A stretch of 64,000 nucleotides of DNA from Sphingobacterium sp. UBA2700. GTDB taxonomy: Bacteria > Bacteroidota > Bacteroidia > Sphingobacteriales > Sphingobacteriaceae. The stretch is taken from assembly GCA_002354335.1 (NCBI GenBank), contig DELI01000029.1:223909-287908 (forward strand), read 5' to 3'. The position numbers and the translations under genes are program-made. The stretch's first letter is position 1, and each line of letters begins with the position of its first letter. A model generated the notes under the pieces. That model saw only the letters and a program-made list of their open reading frames with translations. It searched no databases and was not told where the DNA came from. Below, piece by piece: positions 55,166 to 64,000 of this stretch.

Positions 55166-57103
55166 ATGCGTTTCGTTGTTTTCATGTTTTTGTTTTTGTG
55201 GGCTAAGCTGCAGGCGTCGGTCGTGTGGTCGCAGGAAACGACGTATGTGGATAGTCTTAATAGACAATTGAAGGAGGCAGCGCATAGCAACAAAAAGAAG
55301 GCGGATATTTACTTTCTTTTATCCGATTTTTATTCCTACAGAGACACCGCCAAAGCGTTTGCGATGCTGGATTCCGCCAACTCTTTCATCGACCCGAAGG
55401 ATAAACTTTATAAGGGCATCCTCACTTTTTACGAAGCGGGTGTTTATTTCGATTTAAATATCGAGAAAAGTCAGCAACTGTATATGCAAGCCGAAAACAT
55501 ATTGAAAGATTTGTCAACTCCGTTGTCTTACGAATATCGAGCACGTTTGTGGAATAACTATGGTGTCTTGGAGCAAGCTAAAGACAGGCACGATTTGTTT
55601 CTGGATATTTTGCTTAACAAATCTATTCCCTATATTCAGAAAACAAACAAGGTGAGCCTGCATGCTTCTTATTTGACCAATGTGAGCCTGGTTCTCTTTA
55701 ATCAAAAAAATTACCCCAAAGCGATACATTACAGCCAAAAAGCCATTGGTCTTTTGAGGGAAAATGCAATTGAAGACAAGCAACTCGTGTGGGCATACCT
55801 AAATTTAGCACATTCTTTCCTGTATTTATCCAAGTCCAACAAAGTGGCTGAAGCCCTGCAAAGTGTCGAAAAAATTATAGAGAAGAAGAGCAGAACACAA
55901 GATGATTACCTGCCCTATATATCCTACTATTACATCATTAAAACAAAATACTACGATTTGATCGGTGACAAGTCAAACTCCATGAAAACGTCAAGAGAAG
56001 GAATGGCTTTTTGCGGCAAATACAATCTGAAATCCGATTACAATTCGTTGGCACATTACTTAGGCCATAATCTGTTGCAAACCGGCGGATACGCCGAAGC
56101 AAAGAGAATAAGTCTAATGCTTCTCGCGGATGAGATAAATAGCATGTCGTTGAAGAATAAGGCAAACTCTTTGAAGTTATTATCCGAGGCTGAGCTAAAG
56201 CTGGGCAACTACAGATCGGCGTACGACGCACTGAGGCAATTGCATAAAATAAACGAAAGTATGGTGGTAAGGAACGAAAAGTTGAGGGTGGAGGAACTCG
56301 AAGCCCGCTATAACACCTCGGAACAAGAAAAAAAAATATTGGCGCTTCAAAACAAAACCAAAACGCAAAACATTCTTACCCTGAGCAGCGTTTCCTTCGC
56401 GATTTTGCTGCTAGCGTTTTACCTGTACGTCTCGAAACAAAATAAAAAGCAAGCCCGGCAGGAATTGATCTCGATGGCGCAGCAAAAAGAAGTGGAGATA
56501 TCCAAAGCGCTGATGGAAGGAAGCGAGCAGGAACGTTCGCGCGTCGCAATGGAACTGCACGACGGCTTGGGCGGCAAGCTAACGGGGATAAAAATAAACA
56601 TCGAGAACATTCTTGAAACCACTCACAACGACGCCCCCCTGCGAAAGGTCGTCTCGCAACTCGAAGAGACTGTGTCGGACATCCGCAATCTCTCCAGCAA
56701 CCTGATGCCCGTGTCTTTGGTTCTCTACGGATTGGACAGCGCCCTGCGTGATTTTGTGCAGAATCTGCAAACACGAGACACCAAAATCGATTTTTATGCC
56801 AGCAACCTCTCCCAACTAACCGACAGGAACAAGCAACTGGCTGTTTACCGCATCGTGCAGGAATTGGTCACCAATGCCGTGAAGCACGCCGGGGCATTGG
56901 CCATTTTTCTCCAATGTACGGTAGAAAACAACTTATTGCTCATAGAAATAGAAGACAACGGAAAAGGATTCGACCCCAAAACCATTCGCCGAAATATGGG
57001 TTTAAGCAACATAGAAACGCGGGTGAAATACCTCAACGGAAAAATGAACATCGATGCGTTTCCCCAAAAAGGGACCTCCATCAGTATTGAATGTTTGATA
57101 TGA
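55166..57103 (+). CDS. TPR-containing sensor histidine kinase
   Basis: 645 residues from the ATG at 55166. A Sec signal peptide (FVVFMFLFLWAKLQASVVWSQ) leads into periplasmic TPR-like repeats (about residues 35-390). A membrane helix (TLSSVSFAILLLAFYLYVSK), a short coiled coil, a HisKA_3 dimerisation domain (ARVAMELHDGLGG-type motif RVAMELHDGLGGKLTGIK, phospho-His about residue 465) and a HATPase domain (QELVTNAVKHAGA, EIEDNGKGFDP, GLSNIETRVKYLNG) follow. Its class is NarX/DesK-like. It is coupled to the response regulator by an ATGA overlap. The stimulus is unknown. Confidence 0.93.
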   Translation: MRFVVFMFLFLWAKLQASVVWSQETTYVDSLNRQLKEAAHSNKKKADIYFLLSDFYSYRDTAKAFAMLDSANSFIDPKDKLYKGILTFYEAGVYFDLNIEKSQQLYMQAENILKDLSTPLSYEYRARLWNNYGVLEQAKDRHDLFLDILLNKSIPYIQKTNKVSLHASYLTNVSLVLFNQKNYPKAIHYSQKAIGLLRENAIEDKQLVWAYLNLAHSFLYLSKSNKVAEALQSVEKIIEKKSRTQDDYLPYISYYYIIKTKYYDLIGDKSNSMKTSREGMAFCGKYNLKSDYNSLAHYLGHNLLQTGGYAEAKRISLMLLADEINSMSLKNKANSLKLLSEAELKLGNYRSAYDALRQLHKINESMVVRNEKLRVEELEARYNTSEQEKKILALQNKTKTQNILTLSSVSFAILLLAFYLYVSKQNKKQARQELISMAQQKEVEISKALMEGSEQERSRVAMELHDGLGGKLTGIKINIENILETTHNDAPLRKVVSQLEETVSDIRNLSSNLMPVSLVLYGLDSALRDFVQNLQTRDTKIDFYASNLSQLTDRNKQLAVYRIVQELVTNAVKHAGALAIFLQCTVENNLLLIEIEDNGKGFDPKTIRRNMGLSNIETRVKYLNGKMNIDAFPQKGTSISIECLI

Positions 57104-57729
57104 AACGGATTGAAATCATTATTTGCGACGACCATCCTCTTATTGCTCAGGGATTGAGCAGTTTTATCGGGCAAAAAGAAGATTTAATCATCGTGGCCAC
57201 GGCAACTACTGCCCGAGAATTGAGAGAAACATTAGCCATCAAATCGGCAGATATCCTCTTGCTCGACATTAATTTGCCCGATGGTAATGGGTTGGAACTG
57301 TGCCCCGAAATAAAAAAAAAATATCCCGAATTGAAAATACTGGCGTTAAGCAACTTCAACGAGCGAAGTATCATCTTAAGAATGTTGCATAACGGAGCCT
57401 CGGGCTATCTGCTCAAAAGCTCATCCACGGCCGAAATTGAAAAAGCCATCCGCAACATCGTCGATGGAAACCTCCATTTCGGTAAAGAAGCGCAAAAAAT
57501 TCTTACTACCATCACCGCGCAAGAACTCATTGAAATTCCTCCCGTCACTAAACGTGAAAAAGAAGTGCTGAAATATCTTGCCGACGGTCTCACTACTCCC
57601 CAGATCGCGAAAAAAATGTTCGTGAGCGCCGTCACGGTCGACAGCCACCGAAAAAGCTTGATGCAAAAATTCGAAGTGAACAAAACAGTCATTCTTCTGC
57701 AGCGTGCACGGGAATGGGGCATGATTTAA
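57100..57729 (+). CDS. NarL/FixJ family response regulator
   Basis: 209 residues from the ATG at 57100, which overlaps the kinase stop as ATGA. The receiver domain has acidic Asp10-Asp11, the phospho-acceptor Asp56 in LLLDINLPDGNG, and a KPxS-like region near LLKSSSTAEIEKAI. The C-terminal LuxR-type HTH is visible as TKREKEVLKYLADGLTTPQIA and VSAVTVDSHRKSLMQKF. It is the partner of the adjacent kinase and probably controls the divergent exported-protein operon and itself (inference). Confidence 0.95.
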   Translation: MKRIEIIICDDHPLIAQGLSSFIGQKEDLIIVATATTARELRETLAIKSADILLLDINLPDGNGLELCPEIKKKYPELKILALSNFNERSIILRMLHNGASGYLLKSSSTAEIEKAIRNIVDGNLHFGKEAQKILTTITAQELIEIPPVTKREKEVLKYLADGLTTPQIAKKMFVSAVTVDSHRKSLMQKFEVNKTVILLQRAREWGMI

Positions 57730-57805
57730 GAACCACTTTCACAGCTGGGCCTCCAATTGATGAGACTGGCTATATATCTAGCAAGAGTTGCCTATATTTC
57801 TGGAA

Positions 57806-58262
57806 TTATTTATTTGGGAGATTTTCATACACTTTAAGATACCCATAACATGTCGCTCGACTTATTTGAAGACTTTCGGCTACATCCTGAACTGAAAGAC
57901 TATTACTCAATTCATAAAGGGGTTTACGGCTTTAATCTTTTTGATCGTATCTTTACTATAACCGGGAGGTCTTCCCCCTTTTCGTCCGCGTGCTTTGGCG
58001 GAGGTTAATCCCGTCTTTGTTCTTTCGGATATAATTTCTCTTTCGAATTCAGCTAGGGACGCAAATATGTTAAACGTAAATCGTCCAGTGGCAGTATTTG
58101 TGTTGATACCCTCTTGTAAGGAAGCTAACATCCAGTTGCTGCATCTTTGTGATTAGATCAATTAGATCTTTTAGAGATCTGCCGAGACGATCTAATTTCC
58201 AAACAACAACAGTATCACCTTTCCTTAAGTTTTCGAAGAGTTTACTCGTCTTCCATTTTCTA
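57806..58262 (-). pseudogene. Serine recombinase (resolvase/invertase) remnant
   Basis: Only the part after the catalytic serine region survives. LRKGDTVVVWKLDRLGRSLKDL is followed by MQQLDVSF, then a frameshift and SLQEGINTNTATGRFTFN, LAEFEREIISERTKTGL, ARGRKGGRPPGYSKDT. After a further frameshift (about 57922) the C-terminal HTH reads LSVQDVAESLQISRATCYGYL and stops at 57806. The N-terminal catalytic motif is missing and the fragment is joined directly to the end of integrase copy B. Inactive. Confidence 0.88.
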
Positions 58263-59488
58263 ATAAAGAATGCATAAATCTGTGTAGTAGCAATATTCTT
58301 ATGCCCTAACATCTTGCTCAAACTTTCGAGCGGAACGCCCTCGCTCAAAAACAGTGTGGCAAACGTATGGCGTGCAGGTGAAAGGTTACTTTCTTTCTTT
58401 CCGGCAGTCAATTAGTTGTGATATTCTCTTTAGGCTATCATTACAGACTGTATTTGATGGAATAGGAAATACCTTTCCAACTTTTGAAAATCCTGCATAC
58501 TTTTCGATAATCATTTTGGCAATATCCAAAAGCATTCCATTGGACGATGTAACTGTCTTTCTCCTGCGTACAATAATCCATTGATTGCCATCAAAGCACG
58601 CCTGAAGATTGCTGTTCTTAAGTCCTTTCATATCTGAATAGGAAAGCCCTGTAAAGCAACTGAAAACAAACAGGTCTTTGACCATTTGGTCTTTCTTTTT
58701 TTCGCAGTTGAATGTTACAAGCTGTTCCAACTCGCTACGTATCAGATACCCCCTATCTTTGGCTTTTTTAGTATGCTTGTACTCGCTGAACGGATTCAAA
58801 GCAAGGTGTTCTCTGCTCATTGCCAAACGGCAAAGGGTGATAAATCCAAGCATATACAGCCAAATCGTATTATGCCCAATACTTAAATCGTTACGTAGAT
58901 AGTAGTCAAAATCCCATAAAAATCAGAAGTAAGGTCGTTGAATGATAAGTCAGAATAACCGCATTTGACAAGGTCGAAATTCCGTAGGTGTTTTAACAGC
59001 GTTTTGTAGCTGGTGTGTGCACCTTTTACCCGAGGCCCGCTGTTTACCTTTTTTTCAAAGTCTCCTATAAACTGTTGATAAAATTTAAAAAAAGTCAGTT
59101 CTCCGCTTTCTAGCCCAGGGCCGCATTTTTAGATTTGGTAATGTGTACAGCTCCTTCATCCTTTAAAATTTAGGAAAAGCATTCTTCGATACCCAAATGG
59201 ATTTTTGTCGAGTTTGCTCTTTGTGTATTGTGCTTCGGGGCTTTTACTTAAAACTCTGCCCTACTTCCAATCCCAATGTGTTACGCAAATATCCAGCTTT
59301 GTACTGAATGCCGGCTGTTTGCCGTTTACGGTAATCCTACACATAGCCGTGACTTTTTCGTTTTTCTTTTGGGGTGTTCTTTTTAAGGTAGAACAATACC
59401 TTTTGATTTGTGTCGTTCCCATGCTCACAATTCGTAATGATAAAATTAAACCTGTGTACGCTACGGAACAACATGAAAAACAGCGCAA
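58263..59488 (-). pseudogene. Tyrosine recombinase pseudogene, copy B
   Basis: Second copy of the degraded integrase. Its arm-binding domain is at 59261-59488 (KVTAMCRITVNGKQPAFSTK). Core-binding fragments follow, and the catalytic part is at 58386-58853 (DLFVFSCFTGLSYSDMKGL, with no arginine at the usual position in the part seen). After a frame change come HTFATLFLSEGVPLES and KMLGHKNIATTQIYA. The last residues are replaced by the serine-recombinase remnant. Like copy A, it carries stop and frameshift lesions. Confidence 0.88.
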
Positions 59489-59530
59489 AAATTTGAAATA
59501 TAGTGTTTTAAAACTAATACTTCTGCTATT
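58271..59530. repeat. Direct repeat B (integrase segment)
   Basis: About 1.26 kb in the same orientation as repeat A (51321-52589) and nearly collinear with it (net difference about 9 bases). Together they enclose 5.7 kb of unique DNA. Confidence 0.9.
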
Positions 59531-59685
59531 TAAAAATAACGTTTAGTAACCTTACTTTTATCTGTTATTCATTTCCTGCTTTTCACCTTGTTACTAAAAG
59601 TAAAAAACGATTGTAAAACCCTTATTTGCAATCGTTTTACCTGTTATTAATCTTTAATGTATTTTTACTGAAAATTTATTTTAAA
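59531..59685. other. Structured non-coding stretch beside integrase copy B
   Basis: It holds an inverted repeat TTTAGTAAC/GTTACTAAA (about 59542-59550 and 59590-59598), a hairpin built from AAAACGATTG and CAATCGTTTT (59604-59613 with 59629-59638), and an approximate direct repeat TTTTATCTGTTATT/TTTTACCTGTTATT. Such arrangements can occur at recombinase attachment sites. No gene is present. Confidence 0.5.
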
Positions 59686-59711
59686 AATCAACCCTGACTA
59701 CAGAGTCAGGG
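59686..59711 (-). terminator. Hairpin downstream of the 59782 gene
   Basis: Perfect 8-bp stem CCCTGACT/AGTCAGGG (59692-59699 with 59704-59711), 4-base loop, then TTGATTTTT on the minus strand. Probable terminator, though the T-run starts late. Confidence 0.6.
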
Positions 59712-59781
59712 ATTGACCAAGGATGAAACGATTATGGGCTGATATTAGATGGACGGTGGGGTTGAAGTTGGCGCGAGGAAT

Positions 59782-60246
59782 CTAGGCCTGTTGATCGCGT
59801 AACACCTTGATATGCTGGTGAGCAACCTGGTGCAAGGTTAGCTGATGAATTAACAAGTCTGCAAGCTCAGTGTAACGCTGGACAGTTGCAAGTTCATGGA
59901 TTTGTTTATAGCTATTTTTGAACTCGTCTTCCCCCTTTTCACACAGCTCTAAGACGGTCTGCATGGTCGAGGTTGATAGCGAGGTCTTTACATCCATCCA
60001 TAAACGAAAGATCTTTCCGCTGAACTTCGTGCCATCGACCTGCTCACCACCTAAGTTGTTTAGCAAGGAATTCAATTGTTCGTTAAATTCTACCGATTGA
60101 TCAGCATATTGTTGAAATAGACTCTGGAGCTCCCGAAGATGCTGCTTCTGGACGAGCTCAATCGCTTTCTGGTATCCTTCTACTCGATCGTTATTAATCG
60201 TAATGGCCTGAGCTAACAGTTCAATTTGTTGTAAGTTGTTCTCCAT
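59782..60246 (-). CDS. PA2169-family four-helix-bundle protein
   Basis: 154 residues, all helical, matching the PA2169/DUF2383 ferritin-like four-helix-bundle family: AITINNDRVEGYQKAIELVQ, LQSLFQQYADQSVEFNEQL, GKIFRLWMDVKTSLS and ALCEKGEDEFKNSYKQ-type helix ELCEKGEDEFKNSYKQI. There is no clear di-iron motif and no signal peptide. The family is often linked to stress conditions, but function is unproven. Confidence 0.82.
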   Translation of the reverse strand: MENNLQQIELLAQAITINNDRVEGYQKAIELVQKQHLRELQSLFQQYADQSVEFNEQLNSLLNNLGGEQVDGTKFSGKIFRLWMDVKTSLSTSTMQTVLELCEKGEDEFKNSYKQIHELATVQRYTELADLLIHQLTLHQVAHQHIKVLRDQQA

Positions 60247-60529
60247 GGGATCTGATTTTAGAATAAACGCGAACCCAAGATTTTTGTTTGATTATTTTTT
60301 AACCAAACTTCAATACTATTCCGCTTAAACAAGTTCCAGATTTTTGCTTGCCACGCGGGATCCATATGGCACAAATAAGTAAAAGTCAGCGTCAACCAAT
60401 CACGCGATGAAGTGCTCAGGTTAATAAGTTGGCCTAAAATAGATCCTATGAAGTATACATTCTTTTCGATCCTAATAAGCGTTTATCCTGAGGTCCTAAG
60501 CCGAGTATATTTACATGTGTTTGGGTTCC
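60247..60529. other. Intergenic region, nothing recognised
   Basis: About 280 bases between the four-helix-bundle gene and a decayed coding relic. I see no gene, RNA or convincing promoter. Confidence 0.4.
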
Positions 60530-60752
60530 TGAATGTCAACAACAGGGGCGTTTTGGGCCAGCTAAGGTCCTAACAATCCCTGGATGTTGCGCAGAGCGCT
60601 CAGATTCTGTTGAGCTCCAGCATAACCTTTTTTCAGTGCCGGCATCGAAGATAGATTTTTTCGTTATAAGCATCCGTATCGCTTCCGTTTTGCTGCCCAA
60701 TGACTGAAATATCTCGCGGTCTACTTGACTCTTCAATGCCTGTTTTTGTTAT
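60530..60752 (-). pseudogene. Relic of an unidentified gene
   Basis: Two protein-like pieces lie in different frames on the minus strand. LKSQVDREIFQSLGSKTEAI and then IRMLITKK come first; LKKGYAGAQQNLSALRNIQG, LLGP, a stop and LAQNAPVVDIQ come next. The changes of frame and internal stop suggest a decayed gene of at least 70 codons. I do not recognise the family. Confidence 0.45.
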
Positions 60753-60757
60753 TTGTA

Positions 60758-62905
60758 CTACGCCGTTGACGACACTTTCAAATCCCGCACGCTTGCGGAC
60801 TTCTTGATCGCTTCAAGGTATTTTCCGCGGAATACCTCGACCTGCTCACTGGGCAGGGCCACCTGGATAGACAGCAGATAACGTTGTACATCGACTTGCG
60901 TCGTAGTAATGCGCACGTGCGCGGTTCGACTGACCTCTTGTTGCGATTTGGCCAAGGTTATCAATTCCTTTTTCCAAGATGGCAGATCCACCGGCTCCTC
61001 CACGGACAGCGTCATGTTAAAATAGGTCTCTGAATTGACCAACGTCCAGTTAACCAACCGTCCGGATAAAAGATCACCATTTGGAATGATCACCCTAGCC
61101 CCGGTATCAGCGACAAGCGTACTGGATCGAATTCCGATCTCAACCACCTGCCCTTTTTTATCGGCAAGCTCCACATAGTCCCCAAGCTTGAAGGGCCGCT
61201 CAAAAATTAAAATAATACCCGAGACGAAGTTATTGACGACGTTCTGTAGCCCCAGTCCAATTCCTACGCTAAGGGCTCCGATGATCACGGTAAGCTTATC
61301 CAATCCTAAACCCAACATCCCCAAAGCCGCCAAGAATCCAATCACCACAATGATCAAACGAAATAATGGCAGCAGGGTGAACACCGAGCCGCGTTGAGCA
61401 GAACGGCCGCTTGAAACGAAAGTCCCTAGAGAACGCTGAAGCTTATTGGCTAGCCAGAGTACCACCCCCGCAGTAATCACATCCCCATAGCCTATATTCA
61501 TCCCTGCTATGGTAAGTTGCCTTTGAAGAAATTGTCGTAAATGCCGCCATGCCTCAGTTGATAGATGAAGGTTCGACAACAGCACTACTAATACCAGTGC
61601 GAGGCTACAAAGCACGATGATCCGATCCAGGCTCCGTAGCGCTTTGTTTTGGTCGATATGTGCGAAAAATGAGTTACTACGCGGCCTATCGAACTTGCTT
61701 TCAAGGTCATGAAGAAGCATATCCCGGAATGTCCTTAACGAAAGCGCTTGGACCAAACCCAGCGTGGCCGTTAAGCTGGCGATGCGCGCAACGTTAAGGT
61801 AGCCCAGCACATTGAGAAGCACACTGGCCATATGGCAGCCGATGAGTAGCCAGACGATAGCCATCGGCAGAAAGCCGATAGGATTATCTCTGTCAGTTTT
61901 CTTTCCAAAATTCCACAATATAATGATACCAACCACATTGGCCAAGATGGCAGTTCCTTGTATTACCGGACCTTCATGCAAGAATAAATTCGTCAGAATA
62001 AGCAGCAAATAATAAAAAAATAGCGCGTGAATTACGCGGCGCTTAAAGCTCGATAATTCCTTATAAAGCAGAAGATACATGATAATAAAGATGGCGAAGA
62101 ATACGATCTCTAACGTCCAGACGGGGATCGTCGGATAGGATAAAGGAAAGAGGATGAGAAAGAGCAACGCCGTTTTCAGAATCGGAATATGCAGGGGCTG
62201 GCTCTTGTAGAGCGGAAGCTCATCCTTTTGCCTGGATGTTCGCGCTGCTTTGTAGATCCAATAAAAATATAGGAAACTCAGCAACAAGAGGACGAACTGT
62301 CCATGCCATGCCGACAAGGAAAGCAGGGGTGCGCTCACTCCGTCCTTGGTTAGATTCTTATCGGCAACTTTCTTAAGCCGTGGAATCCATAGTTCGCTAG
62401 GAGCCTGCCTGGATTCACGCAAAAGGATTTCTTCCCGCAGTTTATCGAAAAGTTTGAGCTGATGGGTGATTTCGCTGATCAGATAATTCGCTTCCCGCTC
62501 CATCAGCAGCAAGGAATCCTTCCGGTCAGTCTGTTGCACCGAGGTATCTGCGATTTGTAGTTTAGGTCTACCTACACTATCTCGCAATATCCCGCTACTA
62601 CTCACCCGTGAGAGCGTCTGCTGGAAATTCCGCATGTCCGCATACAGGAATTGCAGCTGCCTTATCGCCGTGTCCACTTCACTCTTTTGCGGTGTGGCGC
62701 GCTCCCAAGCTTGATTGCGTTTAATGCTATCCAACGTTCGACCTTTCTGTGCAATAAACGTTTTCCAGTTGGTAAAGGTTCCCCTTCCCGAAAGGCTGTC
62801 TACTCTAAACGTAGAATCCTGTTGCTGTGCGCTAGCAAGCGCAAAAAGCAATAACCAAAATATAATCAAGATCATCGGTTTAACGATGCGAACTAACAAA
62901 TCCAT
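60758..62905 (-). CDS. Mechanosensitive channel (MscS family), long form
   Basis: About 715 residues from the ATG at 62905, chosen because a signal peptide follows (IVKPMILIIFWLLLFALASAQ). A periplasmic helical domain (about 25-200) precedes about eleven membrane helices. The C-terminal MscS core has the pore helix LDKLTVIIGALSVGIGLGLQ and VVNNFVSGIILIFERPFKLGD, then the beta-domain VELADKKGQVVEIGIRSSTL and VIIPNGDLLSGRLVNWTL. The form is MscK/YbdG-like in size. It would act as an osmotic safety valve. Confidence 0.93.
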   Translation of the reverse strand: MDLLVRIVKPMILIIFWLLLFALASAQQQDSTFRVDSLSGRGTFTNWKTFIAQKGRTLDSIKRNQAWERATPQKSEVDTAIRQLQFLYADMRNFQQTLSRVSSSGILRDSVGRPKLQIADTSVQQTDRKDSLLLMEREANYLISEITHQLKLFDKLREEILLRESRQAPSELWIPRLKKVADKNLTKDGVSAPLLSLSAWHGQFVLLLLSFLYFYWIYKAARTSRQKDELPLYKSQPLHIPILKTALLFLILFPLSYPTIPVWTLEIVFFAIFIIMYLLLYKELSSFKRRVIHALFFYYLLLILTNLFLHEGPVIQGTAILANVVGIIILWNFGKKTDRDNPIGFLPMAIVWLLIGCHMASVLLNVLGYLNVARIASLTATLGLVQALSLRTFRDMLLHDLESKFDRPRSNSFFAHIDQNKALRSLDRIIVLCSLALVLVVLLSNLHLSTEAWRHLRQFLQRQLTIAGMNIGYGDVITAGVVLWLANKLQRSLGTFVSSGRSAQRGSVFTLLPLFRLIIVVIGFLAALGMLGLGLDKLTVIIGALSVGIGLGLQNVVNNFVSGIILIFERPFKLGDYVELADKKGQVVEIGIRSSTLVADTGARVIIPNGDLLSGRLVNWTLVNSETYFNMTLSVEEPVDLPSWKKELITLAKSQQEVSRTAHVRITTTQVDVQRYLLSIQVALPSEQVEVFRGKYLEAIKKSASVRDLKVSSTA

Positions 62906-63287
62906 ATACGGTATCTTTATAGGTTCTAAACTGCATGCTCCCCGTATCCATCCCCCCTGCGCCAACGCTGATACAGCACACTCTAAGGATAACACGCTCA
63001 AGCGATAAATCGTTCGATGGAATTAATTTGGTCTCCCTCTACTTATCAGCCTACGGCACTGCCAGTGCTGTAAGAATTGTTTTGAATTTCTTTGAAAAGC
63101 TGATCGGGGGCGCATGGGTTAAGAGAAGAGGTAATGGAGGGGCAACATCATTAAATTACAGTTAATACTTATATACTCTTCTGGGAAAATACAAGTAAGA
63201 CTTATAAAATCGTATCAAGGTTATTAAAATCATCGATTTCCACCTTCTGTAAAGTCTTCATATTTTTGATCAGGATTAAAAAATGGT
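62906..63287. other. Divergent intergenic region
   Basis: About 380 bases. A plus-strand frame ending in SLYLSAYGTASAVRIVLNFF and a stop near 63165 looks protein-like but has no sensible start and no family I recognise. It may be a relic. Confidence 0.35.
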
Positions 63288-63289
63288 TT

Positions 63290-63930
63290 TAAAACAAATA
63301 CTATGGACTTACCCAAAAAGATGTATCCGAGGCGTTAACGCACTCTACAGGCCAACATTCTTCTATTTCCCGCAGACAGATATTGAAAGACATGGACTTT
63401 ATGCGCAGCGAAGCAGGTTTCCGTGCGACGCTTGAACGTTACAAAGAAGGTAAAAAGACATACTACAGTTACTGGGAAAAGACCTATTCATTAGCTATGC
63501 AGCAGATCAATCCAATCGAAGCTGATCTACTAAAAACGACACTGGATATGTTAGGTAGATTTAAAGGTTTGCCTCAGTTTGACTTTGTGCAAGAATTGGC
63601 GTTAAAATTCAAAAAGAGTTTTCAACTGGAAGATCTAGACGAATGTGTTTTTTTCGACCAAAATGAATACCTCAAGAACCTCTGTCTTTTAGACGATTTG
63701 CTTAAATTCATACAGCAGAAACGTGTATTACGCGTGGAGTACAGATCGTTCAACCAAGTTAAAGAAGAGGCTTTTTTGATTCATCCGTGCTTCTTGCAAC
63801 AATATAACAAACGATAGTTTCTCTTCGGACAGTGTGATGGCTTCGACTCCTAGACAAATCTGGCTCTTGATCGTATGGTCACTTTGGAAGCAGCAGAAGG
63901 CGTCGCATTTATTCCTCCGACAGAAACACA
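63290..63930 (+). pseudogene. Broken WYL-domain transcriptional regulator
   Basis: The open part (63383-63817) continues in frame upstream to about 63300 (GLTQKDVSEALTHSTGQHSS, SRRQILKDMDFM), the N-terminal winged-helix region of WYL regulators. A stop lies before that and no start is visible. The WYL core VLRVEYRSFNQVKEEAFLIHP then QQYNKR is followed by two in-frame amber codons (63815-63817 and 63851-63853), beyond which FLFGQCDGFDS and TNLALDRMVTLE continue the domain. It is therefore truncated at the 5' end and interrupted twice. Confidence 0.82.
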
Positions 63931-64000
63931 CGAAATTTCAGGATCTTGTATATGTTATGAGAAATCAAGGTATTCTTCCAAGTACTGTGATCGACCATTT

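Noticed and set aside
56376..56815. Long minus-strand frames opposite the histidine kinase
   Set aside because: They are antisense to a well-supported kinase domain and their products have no family character.

Overview
The window looks like a chromosomal segment of a Bacteroidota bacterium of the Sphingobacteriaceae type (Sphingobacterium or a close relative). Evidence: AT-rich DNA, almost no Shine-Dalgarno sequences, promoters of the TTTG-(about 20)-TAnnTTTG kind, lipoprotein signal peptides, TPR histidine kinases and regulators typical of the phylum, and IS3 and tyrosine-recombinase remnants of Bacteroidota type. No rRNA, tRNA or CRISPR array was recognised.

Region 1 (1-8.9 kb): a tight seven-gene minus-strand operon encodes a RidA-like deaminase, two 3-hydroxyacyl-CoA-dehydrogenase-family proteins, a class III aminotransferase/aminomutase, an M19 dipeptidase, a ceramidase-like hydrolase and a D-threonine-aldolase-like PLP enzyme. 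This is probably a catabolic pathway whose substrate I cannot name. A decayed IS3-family element lies upstream.

Region 2 (9-12.5 kb): housekeeping genes for glutaminyl cyclase, YraN and DnaG.

Region 3 (12.5-46 kb): a surface-polysaccharide region, nearly all on the minus strand. A perfect promoter drives a winged-helix regulator, then a broken ugd, a cytidylyltransferase-like gene, a TviB-type dehydrogenase, WecB, Wzx, four glycosyltransferases, a polymerase candidate, a beta-helix secreted protein, a PglC-like initiating transferase, PglD- and PglE-like enzymes, Wza and Wzc, ending at a strong terminator. A PglF/FlaA1-like dehydratase follows. Together PglF/E/D/C-like proteins suggest a diacetylbacillosamine-type first sugar. 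Upstream lie a TPR-HTH regulator, rmlBCDA for dTDP-rhamnose, a NodB-like lipoprotein, a CpsB/YwqE-type phosphatase, manC, an exonuclease and rarA.

Region 4 (45.8-49.5 kb): a secreted TPR-like protein and the periplasmic protease Prc.

Region 5 (49.5-64 kb): an accessory, decaying region. Two nearly identical 1.26-kb integrase pseudogenes in direct orientation flank a 5.7-kb block holding four small exported proteins and a divergently transcribed two-component system. One integrase copy is fused to a serine-recombinase remnant. Outside the repeats are a four-helix-bundle protein, an MscS-type channel, an unidentified relic and a broken WYL regulator.
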